A stretch of 55,196 nucleotides of DNA from Planctomycetota bacterium (lineage in GTDB: Bacteria; Planctomycetota; UBA8742; UBA2392), in contig JAIOJA010000045.1 of assembly GCA_019912315.1 (NCBI GenBank), positions 1 through 55,196 of the forward strand, in the 5' to 3' direction. The notes beneath the pieces were generated by a model, which did no database searches, had not been told where the DNA came from, and was given only the letters and a program-made list of their open reading frames with translations. Numbering within the stretch: the stretch's first letter is position 1; every line of letters begins with the position of its first letter. A program made the translations under genes and the position numbers. Of the stretch, positions 41,252 through 48,940 are shown piece by piece.

Positions 41252-42727
41252 ATGTTTATGCGACTGATGATTGCGAGTGTGTTTGCCTCTCTGCTGGCAG
41301 TGCCGGCCCTGGCGGAGGAAACCGCTGGCGAGGCCAAGCCCGCCGAGACTACCGAAGCGAAGACCGAACCCGCCAAGCCTTACAACCCCTTCGAGCTGGA
41401 GATCCCGCTCAGCGACGACGAAGACGCCGATGTCATTCGCCTGCGCTTCTTCGGGCAGCATCGGACACGCTACGAGCTGCAGGCGCCGGCAACCTACGCG
41501 TCAGGCCTTGCCGACCAGACCAGCGTGCAGAACTTCAACATGCGCACCCGAATCGGCGTGGACGCCCAGTTCCCCGGAAGCGTGAACTTTCTGTTTGAGT
41601 TGCAGGATGTGCGCCTGTGGGGCGACGAGCCGCGTGCGGCCGCCAACAGCGTCAACACCTCCGGTTTTGAGGGGCTGGATGTATTGCAGGCCTACATTTA
41701 CACGCGCAATCTGTTTGACTTGGGAATCGAAGGCTATGCGGGGCGCCAGAAATTTACCTTCGGCAACCAACGCCTGATCAGCACGCTCGAGTGGGCTGCG
41801 CCCTCGCGTGCATGGGACGGGATGCGCGCACAGCGCTCTTTCTTCGACAATCAGCTTGCGTTCATGGGCATGGCGATGCTGATCAATGACCTGAATCGCG
41901 TGCAGGACGACGAGTGGATGCTCGGCTTCTCGACTCGCTGGACACCCGACTTCTTGAGCAAGTGCGAACTCGAGCTGTTGCTGCTCTATATGAACCGCGA
42001 CGACGCCAGCGGTGCCAACGACGGCCACGTCACCACAGCCAGTTTGCGCTGGAACGGCTGGCACGGACTCAACGCCGACGACTCCCTGGCCATCGCGTAT
42101 ACAGCCGAGGGTGTGGCCCAGTTCGGAACGGCCGACACCGCGTACTGGGGGACGCCCGGCGAAGACAACTCAAATGTGAAGGCGTTCGCGGCTGCAGTGA
42201 CGTTTGACTTCATCGCCGTGTTTGGCGACCACACGTTGCGTTTTGGCGCGGAGTGGAACTACGCGTCGGGTGACTCCGACCCGACGGACAACGACTTCCA
42301 GACATTCCGGTCGCCGTTTCCGTTCGGGCACAAGTACCAGGGGTTTGCAGACCAGGTCGGCTGGCGCAACCTGCATGACTTTTCGATCGTCGCTCAATGG
42401 ACATGGAAGAACCTGGGAGTCGTGGACTCCATGTCGGTGCTGGCGCAGGCTCACAACTTCCAGCGCGAGAACGACGATGACGCCTGGTACAACCCGGGCG
42501 GCGGCACCATTCGAATGGGTTCACCCAATGAAAGTGACCTGATCGGAAACGAAGTGGACATCGTAGTGAACCTGAAAGTGAACCGCTGGGTCGCCTTCGA
42601 AATCGGGTGGGCGCACTTCTTCGCCGGGCGATTCGTGAAACAGACCGCGACAGGTATCGGCCCGGGATCCGACAACGAGGACTCGGACATGGACTTCGCC
42701 TGGGCGCAACTGACGCTGGGGTTCTAG
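41252..42727 (+). CDS. Alginate-export-type outer-membrane beta-barrel porin
   Basis: 491 residues from ATG 41252 (GGGAGAG upstream). Signal peptide with AVPALAEE cleavage, an acidic/Pro linker, then alternating amphipathic strands such as VIRLRFFGQHRTRYELQAPA, NMRTRIGVDAQFPGSVNFLF and LGIEGYAGRQKFTFGNQRL, closing with FAWAQLTLGF (C-terminal Phe, as in BamA substrates). This matches the alginate export family (PF13372) in planctomycetes. It may let anions such as nitrate/nitrite or aromatic acids through; alginate export is unlikely since no alginate genes are here. The operator upstream places it in the same regulon. Confidence 0.78.
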   Translation: MFMRLMIASVFASLLAVPALAEETAGEAKPAETTEAKTEPAKPYNPFELEIPLSDDEDADVIRLRFFGQHRTRYELQAPATYASGLADQTSVQNFNMRTRIGVDAQFPGSVNFLFELQDVRLWGDEPRAAANSVNTSGFEGLDVLQAYIYTRNLFDLGIEGYAGRQKFTFGNQRLISTLEWAAPSRAWDGMRAQRSFFDNQLAFMGMAMLINDLNRVQDDEWMLGFSTRWTPDFLSKCELELLLLYMNRDDASGANDGHVTTASLRWNGWHGLNADDSLAIAYTAEGVAQFGTADTAYWGTPGEDNSNVKAFAAAVTFDFIAVFGDHTLRFGAEWNYASGDSDPTDNDFQTFRSPFPFGHKYQGFADQVGWRNLHDFSIVAQWTWKNLGVVDSMSVLAQAHNFQRENDDDAWYNPGGGTIRMGSPNESDLIGNEVDIVVNLKVNRWVAFEIGWAHFFAGRFVKQTATGIGPGSDNEDSDMDFAWAQLTLGF

Positions 42728-42733
42728 ACAACA

Positions 42734-42763
42734 GGAAGGGGCGGCCTTGGCCGCCCCTTCCTT
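42734..42763. terminator. Bidirectional terminator between porin and Rrf2 genes
   Basis: GGAAGGGGCGGCC (42734-42746) and GGCCGCCCCTTCC (42749-42761) are perfect complements, followed by TT; read on the other strand it ends the Rrf2 gene. Confidence 0.8.
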
Positions 42764-43272
42764 CATTTGGTGCCGACCTTCTTGCGCTTTGACTTCTGCT
42801 TGAGGGACTCTTTGCCCGGCACAGACCCCACCCGCTTGAACAACCCCGCGTTCATGGAGCCAAGCTTCTTGAGCTGGTAGTCCGTCAAATCGGCGAGGGA
42901 TTTCGTTTCCAACTCGTTGACGTAGCGCTCGCGCACGTCCCCCCAGAAATCGTGCAGGGGGCACGCCCCGGCATCACTGCACACGGGCTGCCCGAGTATG
43001 CACTCCTCACACTTTTTCAAATCTTCAAAGGGCTCAACAATATCACGCAGCCTGATGTCTGCGGCCGACCGGGCAAGGCGGAAGCCGCCAGAGCGTCCCC
43101 GGACGGACTTCAGTACGCGCGTCCGCACCAGCTGCTGAAGAATCTTGGACAGGTAATGCTGCGGGATGCCCAGGGATTCTCCAAGCTCGGATGAAAGCAC
43201 ATGCTCGCCCTCCGGGCGTGTCGCGATCTCGATCAGAGCGCGGATGGCGTACTCGGACGTCTGAGAGAACAT
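42763..43272 (-). CDS. Rrf2-family Fe-S transcriptional regulator (first)
   Basis: 169 residues. Winged-helix N-terminus typical of Rrf2 (MFSQTSEYAIRALIEIA, HYLSKILQQLVRTRVLKSVR, GRSGGFRLAR). Cys91-x6-Cys98-x5-Cys104 (with an extra Cys88) can bind a [2Fe-2S] or [4Fe-4S] cluster, as in NsrR/IscR. The C-terminus has a basic tail (KQKSKRKKVGTK). It is divergent from the tryptophanase gene. An NO- or redox-sensing role for the neighbouring nirS/NO reductase genes is likely but inferred. An AT-rich palindromic stretch (TTCAAATATTTAAACTTCAA, ~43283-43302) lies just upstream and may be an autoregulatory site. Confidence 0.88.
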   Translation of the reverse strand: MFSQTSEYAIRALIEIATRPEGEHVLSSELGESLGIPQHYLSKILQQLVRTRVLKSVRGRSGGFRLARSAADIRLRDIVEPFEDLKKCEECILGQPVCSDAGACPLHDFWGDVRERYVNELETKSLADLTDYQLKKLGSMNAGLFKRVGSVPGKESLKQKSKRKKVGTK

Positions 43273-43401
43273 ATCGATTCTTTCTTCAAATATTTAAACT
43301 TCAACGTATCGCGGGATCGCCAGATTTCAAGATACAGACGTCTCCTTATTCCACGAGGTGACCAAAGCACAGAAATTCGCGCCACACGCTTGTCTTTATC
43401 G

Positions 43402-43421
43402 GATAACTTTGTCCTAATATC
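43402..43421 (+). promoter_or_regulatory. Operator-like dyad upstream of the tryptophanase-family gene
   Basis: GATAA-N10-ATATC, an exact match to the dyad. It ends 17 bp before the ATG at 43439, between divergent Rrf2 and tryptophanase-family genes, so it could regulate either. Confidence 0.65.
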
Positions 43422-43438
43422 CTGATATCGGAGGGTGC

Positions 43439-44812
43439 ATGGATCCAAAGACAGTAATTGAGCCCTTCCGCATCCGCATGGTGGAACCACTGTCCTTTAC
43501 CACGCCGACGCAGCGGCGCGAACGGTTGCAGGGCGCGCACTACAATCCCTTTCTGCTGCGCAGCCGCGACATCACCATTGACCTGCTGACCGATTCCGGG
43601 ACCGGCGCCATGTCAGCCGCCCAATGGGCGGCAATTATGACCGGCGACGAGACTTACGCGGGCTCCGAGTCTTACTACCAGCTTCGCGACACGGTTCATG
43701 CGCTGACGGGGATGAAGCATGTCATCCCGACTCACCAGGGGCGATCCAGCGAACACATCCTGTTCTCTGTACTCGGCGTCAAGGGGCGCTGTGTGCTCGC
43801 GAACACCCACTTCGACACCACTCGTGCGAACGTCGAGTATCTCGGCGGCGAAGCCATTGACCTGGTCATCGAGGAGGGGCTGAACCCGCGCAGCGAGCAC
43901 CCCTTCAAGGGCAACATCGACCTCGCCCGTCTTGAGCACCACTTGCAGCGAGGCGGCGACGATGTCGCCTGCGTCCTGATGACCGTCACCAACAACTCCG
44001 GTGGCGGGCAGCCGGCCAGCCTGGAGAATCTGCGCGCAGCCAGCGCGCTCGCGCACAAGTACGGACGTCCGTTCTTCCTGGACGCGGCCCGGTTCGCCGA
44101 GAATGCGTGGTTCATCCACGAGCGTGAACCCGGACAGCAGCAACGCACCCCGCATGACATTGCGCAAGAAGTGTTCAGCCTTTCCGACGGCTTCACCATG
44201 AGCGCGAAGAAGGACGGGCTCGTAAACATCGGCGGGTTGCTGTGCCTGAACGACGACGCCACGGCCGAAGGTGCGCGCTCGTTACTCATACTTACCGAAG
44301 GCTATCCGACTTATGGCGGGTTGGCCGGACGCGACCTTGCGGCGCTTGCGGTAGGGCTTCAGGAAGTCACGGACCCGCAGTACCTGAAGTATCGTATCGC
44401 CTCCGTGCGCTATCTGCACAACAAGCTGGACGCGCTGGGAGTACCCTTGGTACATCCTTCAGGTGGCCATGCCGTTTACATCGACGCGGCGGCACTGTAC
44501 CCGCATCTGCGACCCTGGGATCTTCCGGGTGTCTCCCTGTGCAACGAGATCTACCTTGAAGGCGGCGTCCGTGGCGTCGAGATTGGCACCCTCATGTTTG
44601 GGCGCCCGGTCGATGGCGCGCACGACAAACCGGCGGCCATGGAGCTTGTGCGCCTCGCGTTCCCGCGCAGAACCTATTCCCAGAGCCACGTTGACTGGCT
44701 CGCCGAGATCATCGCCGATGTCTACCAGCGACGCGATTCCGCGCCCGGCTACCGCATCGTTCGCCAATCACCCGTCCTGCGCGCATTCACGGCCGAATTG
44801 GAACCCGTCTAA
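43439..44812 (+). CDS. Tryptophanase / tyrosine phenol-lyase family PLP enzyme, tryptophanase-like
   Basis: 457 residues, full length, with GGAGG before the ATG. PLP Lys258 lies in FTMSAKKDGLVNIGG; other family blocks are IDLLTDSGTGAMS, THQGRSSEH and TYGGLAGRD. At the positions that separate the two activities (recalled from published structures) it has Asp126 in HFDTT and Ile382 in VEIG, as in tryptophanase, not the Thr and Arg of tyrosine phenol-lyase; Ala449 replaces the Phe/His found there in both. So indole plus pyruvate from Trp is likelier than phenol from Tyr, with altered pocket. Its position in a benzoyl-CoA locus hints at amino-acid-derived aromatics. Confidence 0.88.
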   Translation: MDPKTVIEPFRIRMVEPLSFTTPTQRRERLQGAHYNPFLLRSRDITIDLLTDSGTGAMSAAQWAAIMTGDETYAGSESYYQLRDTVHALTGMKHVIPTHQGRSSEHILFSVLGVKGRCVLANTHFDTTRANVEYLGGEAIDLVIEEGLNPRSEHPFKGNIDLARLEHHLQRGGDDVACVLMTVTNNSGGGQPASLENLRAASALAHKYGRPFFLDAARFAENAWFIHEREPGQQQRTPHDIAQEVFSLSDGFTMSAKKDGLVNIGGLLCLNDDATAEGARSLLILTEGYPTYGGLAGRDLAALAVGLQEVTDPQYLKYRIASVRYLHNKLDALGVPLVHPSGGHAVYIDAAALYPHLRPWDLPGVSLCNEIYLEGGVRGVEIGTLMFGRPVDGAHDKPAAMELVRLAFPRRTYSQSHVDWLAEIIADVYQRRDSAPGYRIVRQSPVLRAFTAELEPV

Positions 44813-44820
44813 GGAGCCCC

Positions 44821-45315
44821 ATGTTCTCCCAGGCAAGCGAATACGCGTTGCGCGCATTAACCGAACTCGCTCGGTGCGAACAAGGACAGTGGGTACTCGC
44901 CGGCGATATGGCGGAGCTTCTGGATGTACCCGTACACTATCTGGCGAAGGTGCTGCAGACCCTGGCACGCAAGGGTGTACTGGAAAGCCAACGCGGGCGC
45001 CAGGGCGGTTTCCGCTTGGCCGACGCACCACACCAGATCACGGTCTATGATGTAGTTCGAGAACTTGACGACCTTCGATCTATGGAAAGCTGCATCATGG
45101 GCGAGGCCGACTGCAGCGACGAAACAGCCTGCCCGTTGCACAACCTGTGGGCCGGCATCCGCGACCGCTTCACGGAATCTCTGCAGATGACCACGCTGCT
45201 GGACCTTGCCCGCTTTCAGGAACAGCGCCCCGGCTCAGGCCGCCTGTCCGCTGTCAAGTCGAAGCTTCCAGCAATGCCGAATCCGCCGCGCACAAAACTG
45301 GACAAGAAGGTCTAA
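44821..45315 (+). CDS. Rrf2-family Fe-S transcriptional regulator (second)
   Basis: 164 residues, 8 bp after the tryptophanase-family gene, with AAGGAG before the ATG. Paralogue of the first Rrf2 protein: FSQASEYALRALTELA, VHYLAKVLQTLAR, GRQGGFRLAD, and Cys91-x6-Cys98-x5-Cys104 followed by PLH at identical positions. It lacks the longest basic tail. Probably senses redox, iron or NO through a cluster and controls the flanking catabolic genes. Confidence 0.88.
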   Translation: MFSQASEYALRALTELARCEQGQWVLAGDMAELLDVPVHYLAKVLQTLARKGVLESQRGRQGGFRLADAPHQITVYDVVRELDDLRSMESCIMGEADCSDETACPLHNLWAGIRDRFTESLQMTTLLDLARFQEQRPGSGRLSAVKSKLPAMPNPPRTKLDKKV

Positions 45316-45320
45316 ATATC
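45301..45320 (+). promoter_or_regulatory. Possible weak operator upstream of had
   Basis: GACAA-N10-ATATC (one mismatch to the dyad), overlapping the 3' end of the second Rrf2 gene and 54 bp before the had ATG. The weakest of the set. Confidence 0.35.
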
Positions 45321-45374
45321 TTTGAATTAGCGTTCAGTTTTCGTACTCTCAATTCAGTTCACTGAGGCACGAAC

Positions 45375-46439
45375 ATGCGCGCGGCAGGATTCGCTTACAC
45401 TGAGCCCAAGGCACCATTCGGACTTATCGAGTACAGTCTCGAGCCCGCACCTGATGAAGTCATTGTCAAGGTGGCCGGCTGCGGGCTGTGCCACACCGAC
45501 GTCGGCTTTTACTTCGGCGATGTGACGCCGCGAGCGAAGCTGCCTCTGGTACTCGGGCACGAAATTTCCGGCACGGTCGAAGTTGCCGGGGCAAACCATG
45601 CCGGACTGGTCGGCGCGCGGGTCATCGTGCCGTCGGTAATGCCCTGTGGCGCGTGCCCTCACTGTGTTGCGGGATATCCCAACACCTGCTCCCGCCAGTT
45701 CATGCCCGGCAATGACGGGCACGGCGGCTTTGCCGATCGCATCAAGGTACCGGCTCGCTATCTCGCGGTTCTCCCCCCGGACCTGAAGGGCTATGCCCTG
45801 GCGGATCTTTCCGTGATTGCCGACGCGGTGACCACTCCCTGCCAGTCCGTGTTTCGGTCCGGGCTAAAGCCCGGGGACGTCGCGATCGTTGTCGGCGTCG
45901 GCGGGATCGGCACCTACGCCGTGCAGATCGCCAAAGCCGAGGGCGCATTCGTTGTCGCGATCGATATCGACGACGGCAAGCTCGATCGTATTCTTCAGCA
46001 TGGCGCAGACGCGGCCTTCAACGTCAAAGGTGTGGATATCAAGGAAGCGCGCAAGGCCGTGCGGAAACTGGTCACCAACGCCGGGCAACCGGACTTCGCC
46101 TGGAAAATCTTCGAGATGTCCGGCAGCGCCCCGGGTCAGGAACTCGCATATGCGTTGCTTCCGGGCTCCGGCACCCTCGCAATCGTTGGTTTCACCATGG
46201 CCAAGCTGGAGTTGCGCCTGTCCAACCTGATGGCCTTTGATGCCACCTGCTTCGGCAACTGGGGCTGTGCGCCGGAGCTCTACGGCAAAGCGATTGAAAT
46301 GGTGCTCGACGGTCGCATCAACATGAAGCCGTTTATCAAACGCCATCCACTGTCCGCCATCAATGAGCTGTTCAAAGCTGCACATGCCGGCGAACTGGCG
46401 GAACGCGCAATCCTGGTACCCGAAGGAGCTGAGGCATGA
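45375..46439 (+). CDS. had: 6-hydroxycyclohex-1-ene-1-carbonyl-CoA dehydrogenase
   Basis: 354 residues, zinc-type MDR alcohol dehydrogenase: catalytic zinc Cys/His in GCGLCHTDVGF and GHEISG, structural zinc Cys in MPCGACPHCVAGYPNTC, and NAD site GVGGIGTYAVQIAK. Assignment to Had rests on family look and on the next gene, oah, which overlaps it by 4 bp (ATGA), as in Thauera/Azoarcus benzoyl-CoA clusters. It oxidises the 6-hydroxy product of the dienoyl-CoA hydratase step to 6-oxocyclohex-1-ene-carbonyl-CoA. Confidence 0.9.
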   Translation: MRAAGFAYTEPKAPFGLIEYSLEPAPDEVIVKVAGCGLCHTDVGFYFGDVTPRAKLPLVLGHEISGTVEVAGANHAGLVGARVIVPSVMPCGACPHCVAGYPNTCSRQFMPGNDGHGGFADRIKVPARYLAVLPPDLKGYALADLSVIADAVTTPCQSVFRSGLKPGDVAIVVGVGGIGTYAVQIAKAEGAFVVAIDIDDGKLDRILQHGADAAFNVKGVDIKEARKAVRKLVTNAGQPDFAWKIFEMSGSAPGQELAYALLPGSGTLAIVGFTMAKLELRLSNLMAFDATCFGNWGCAPELYGKAIEMVLDGRINMKPFIKRHPLSAINELFKAAHAGELAERAILVPEGAEA

Positions 46440-47548
46440 CACGCGAACTTGTGAACCATGAACTGGTCGAAGGCTACGAGTTTCGGCACATTCGCTACGA
46501 GCGGCGGCCGTTGCTGGATGCCCAGAGACGCCCCGTTGAGGGCTTGTTCAACGCCTGGATCTGGATCACCAACCCGAAGCAGTACAACAGTTACACCACC
46601 GACGCGGTCAAGGAGATCATCCTCGCCTTCCGCAGCGCCAGCATGGACCGCGCCGTCGTATGCGCCGTGTTCACCGGCGAAGGCGACAAGGCTTTCTGCA
46701 CCGGCGGCAACACCAAGGAGTACGCCGAGTACTACGCCGGCAACCCGCAGGAGTACCGGCAGTACATGCGCCTGTTCAACGACATGGTCAGCGGCATCCT
46801 GAGCTGCGACAAGCCGGTCATCAACCGCGTCAACGGCATGCGAATCGGCGGTGGGCAGGAAATCGGCATGGCCTGCGACTTCAGCGTAGCCGCTGACACC
46901 GCGCGGTTCGGTCAGGCCGGACCCAAGCATGGCTCGGCACCGGACGGCGGCTCGACGGATTTCCTGCCGCTGATGGTCGGCATGTCCGCCGCGATGGAAA
47001 GCGGCGTACTGTGCGAGCCCTGGTCGGCGCACAAGGCCCTTCGTCTGGGCGTGATCAACGAGGTGGTTCCGGCCCTCAAGCTGGACGGCAAGTGGATCCC
47101 GAACCCCATGGTTGTCACGGATCGCTGGCTGGACGAGTTTGGCAACGTCGTCCAGGGCGATTTCAAGCAAGGCAGCGAGCGCGATGCCGCCAAGGAATCA
47201 CTGGCACGCGCCGAGAGCGACCTGTCCCTGCTGGACGAAGCCACCGAGCGCATGTGCTTCAAGCTGGCACTCACCATGCCGGACTGCACGATCAAGACCA
47301 TTGAGAGCCTGCGCAAGCACAAGCTGCAGCACTGGGATCGCAACCGCGAAACCAACCGCGCTTGGCTTGCGCTCAACATGATGACCGAGGCGAACGCCGG
47401 ATTCCGCGCCTTCAACGACGGGCCGAAGAACCAGCGTGAAGTTGATTTCCTCGCGCTGCGCAGGGAACTGGCCCAGGGCCGCCCATGGACCGAAGAACTG
47501 CTCCGGGAGGTCTCACCCCAGTACCAGGCGGTGAAGGGAAAGGCTTGA
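46436..47548 (+). CDS. oah: 6-oxocyclohex-1-ene-1-carbonyl-CoA hydrolase (ring-opening)
   Basis: 370 residues, crotonase superfamily but longer than ordinary enoyl-CoA hydratases, as is normal for Oah/BamA (~375). Markers: TNPKQYNSYTTDAVKEIILA, CTGGNTKEYAEYYAGNPQEY, GMRIGGGQEIGMACDFSVAA and GPKHGSAPDGGSTDFLP. It adds water and cleaves the alicyclic ring to a pimeloyl-CoA derivative. It is coupled to had on the left and followed at once by a small crotonase-tail ORF and bcrC. Confidence 0.93.
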   Translation: MTRELVNHELVEGYEFRHIRYERRPLLDAQRRPVEGLFNAWIWITNPKQYNSYTTDAVKEIILAFRSASMDRAVVCAVFTGEGDKAFCTGGNTKEYAEYYAGNPQEYRQYMRLFNDMVSGILSCDKPVINRVNGMRIGGGQEIGMACDFSVAADTARFGQAGPKHGSAPDGGSTDFLPLMVGMSAAMESGVLCEPWSAHKALRLGVINEVVPALKLDGKWIPNPMVVTDRWLDEFGNVVQGDFKQGSERDAAKESLARAESDLSLLDEATERMCFKLALTMPDCTIKTIESLRKHKLQHWDRNRETNRAWLALNMMTEANAGFRAFNDGPKNQREVDFLALRRELAQGRPWTEELLREVSPQYQAVKGKA

Positions 47549-47549
47549 A

Positions 47550-47744
47550 ATGCCCGCGATCGCCACACATCAGCATGGCAGTTCCTCGCGACAGGCGGCT
47601 CGCGCGCGATTTCTGGTTGGACAGGACGTCGAGCTTCGCGCGCGGGAATCGCAGTACGTTGACGAGTTGACGAAGCTGCGCGACGCCAATGAAGGCATCG
47701 CGGCTTTCCTTGAGCGGCGTGATCCGCACTGGAGCAACGCATGA
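47550..47744 (+). pseudogene. Crotonase C-terminal fragment, likely remnant of dienoyl-CoA hydratase (dch)
   Basis: A 64-residue ORF starting 1 bp after oah and overlapping bcrC by 4 bp. Its second half, YVDELTKLRDANEGIAAFLE then RRDPHWSNA, matches the extreme C-terminus of enoyl-CoA hydratase-like proteins (DAxEGIxAFLEKRxPxW). The catalytic crotonase core is missing. In benzoyl-CoA clusters the dienoyl-CoA hydratase gene (dch) lies next to had/oah, so this is probably what remains of dch after an internal deletion, kept in frame with start and coupling. A functional full-length dch must then lie outside this window. Confidence 0.65.
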
Positions 47745-48940
47745 GTATCGCAGCCCCGCCACAAACCCAGGCTACCGGGCGCCTTGGAGAAATCATCGCC
47801 CTGGCCCAGTCGTTGTACGAGGACATCGCATTCAAAGCCGTCGCTGACTGGAAGGCGAAGGACAAAACCCGCCGCGCGATCGGCTTTCTGCCCGTGTACG
47901 TGCCGCGGGAGGTGATCCATGCGGCGGGAGGCCTGCCCGTCGGCATCATGGGCGGCGGCGATATGACCGAGATCGTGCGCGGCGACAGCTACTTCCAGTC
48001 CTACATCTGCCACCTGCCCCGCAGCGTCATCGAGCTGCTGGTCAGCGGCCGACTGGACAGCATGGACGGTTTCCTGTTTCCCAGCATCTGCGACGTGATC
48101 CGCAATCTCAGCGGTATGTTCAAGCTGCTGAAGCCGGACCGCTACGTGCACTACTTCGATCTTCCACAGAACTTCCGCAGTAACCTGGGCGGCACTTTCT
48201 ACGTGTCCGAGCTCAAGTCCGTTGCGGGTGCCGTGTCCGCAATGACCGGCACGCCCGTCACCGACGAGCGGCTGCGCGAATCCATCAAGGTCTACAACGC
48301 CAACAGCAGGGCCATGAACGCGCTGCTTGAACTGCGGATCGAAAAGCCTTGGCTGGTGCCCGCGGCGGAATACTACCTGTTGCTGCGTGCGGGGTTCCTG
48401 CTGCCCGTGGACGAACACACGGCGATGCTGAACGAGTACACGCTGCTCGTGCAGCAATCTGATCGCCGCGCGCTGGACAACATCCGCGTCATGGTGCGCG
48501 GCGCGTTCTGTGAGCAGCCGCCCGTTGCGCTGTTGCGAACGCTCGAGCGTGCGGGGTGCTACCTCGTGGACGACGACTTTGTGGTGGGTTCGCGCTTCAT
48601 TCCGGATCCAATTGCCGAAACGGGCAACCCATGGGACGCGCTGGCTGACGCGTTCATGCACCACTCTTTGCCGGCCGCCAGCGTCTACGACGAGAAGCAC
48701 GAAAAGGCGAAGAAGCTGGTTGATCGTGTGCGCGAGGTTCGCGCCGATGGCGTGCTGCTGATGGCGCCCAGTTTCTGCGACCCGGCACTGCTGGATCAAC
48801 CAATGTTGCAGGAGGCGCTTGAGCAGGCAGGCATACCGTTCACTTCATTCAAGTATTCCGAAGACACCGGGCAGTTCCAGGTGATCCGTGAACAGGCGGG
48901 CACATTCGCCGACGCCATCAAACTCTGGGGGACCGTATGA
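47741..48940 (+). CDS. bcrC: Benzoyl-CoA reductase subunit C
   Basis: 399 residues, 2-hydroxyglutaryl-CoA dehydratase D-component/HgdB-like family, with Cys in the cluster-binding region such as YICHLPRS and SICDVIRN. Length and sequence pattern fit BcrC/BadD of the ATP-dependent class I reductase. With BcrB it forms the catalytic module that reduces the aromatic ring of benzoyl-CoA to a cyclohexadiene. ATGA overlaps at both ends show a tightly coupled operon bcrC-bcrB-bcrA-bcrD, the gene order of Thauera. Confidence 0.93.
   Translation: MSIAAPPQTQATGRLGEIIALAQSLYEDIAFKAVADWKAKDKTRRAIGFLPVYVPREVIHAAGGLPVGIMGGGDMTEIVRGDSYFQSYICHLPRSVIELLVSGRLDSMDGFLFPSICDVIRNLSGMFKLLKPDRYVHYFDLPQNFRSNLGGTFYVSELKSVAGAVSAMTGTPVTDERLRESIKVYNANSRAMNALLELRIEKPWLVPAAEYYLLLRAGFLLPVDEHTAMLNEYTLLVQQSDRRALDNIRVMVRGAFCEQPPVALLRTLERAGCYLVDDDFVVGSRFIPDPIAETGNPWDALADAFMHHSLPAASVYDEKHEKAKKLVDRVREVRADGVLLMAPSFCDPALLDQPMLQEALEQAGIPFTSFKYSEDTGQFQVIREQAGTFADAIKLWGTV

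Noticed and set aside
43439..44812. Tyrosine phenol-lyase feeding phenol to the benzoyl-CoA pathway
   Set aside because: Attractive by context, but Asp126 and Ile382 match tryptophanase rather than the Thr and Arg recalled for tyrosine phenol-lyase.
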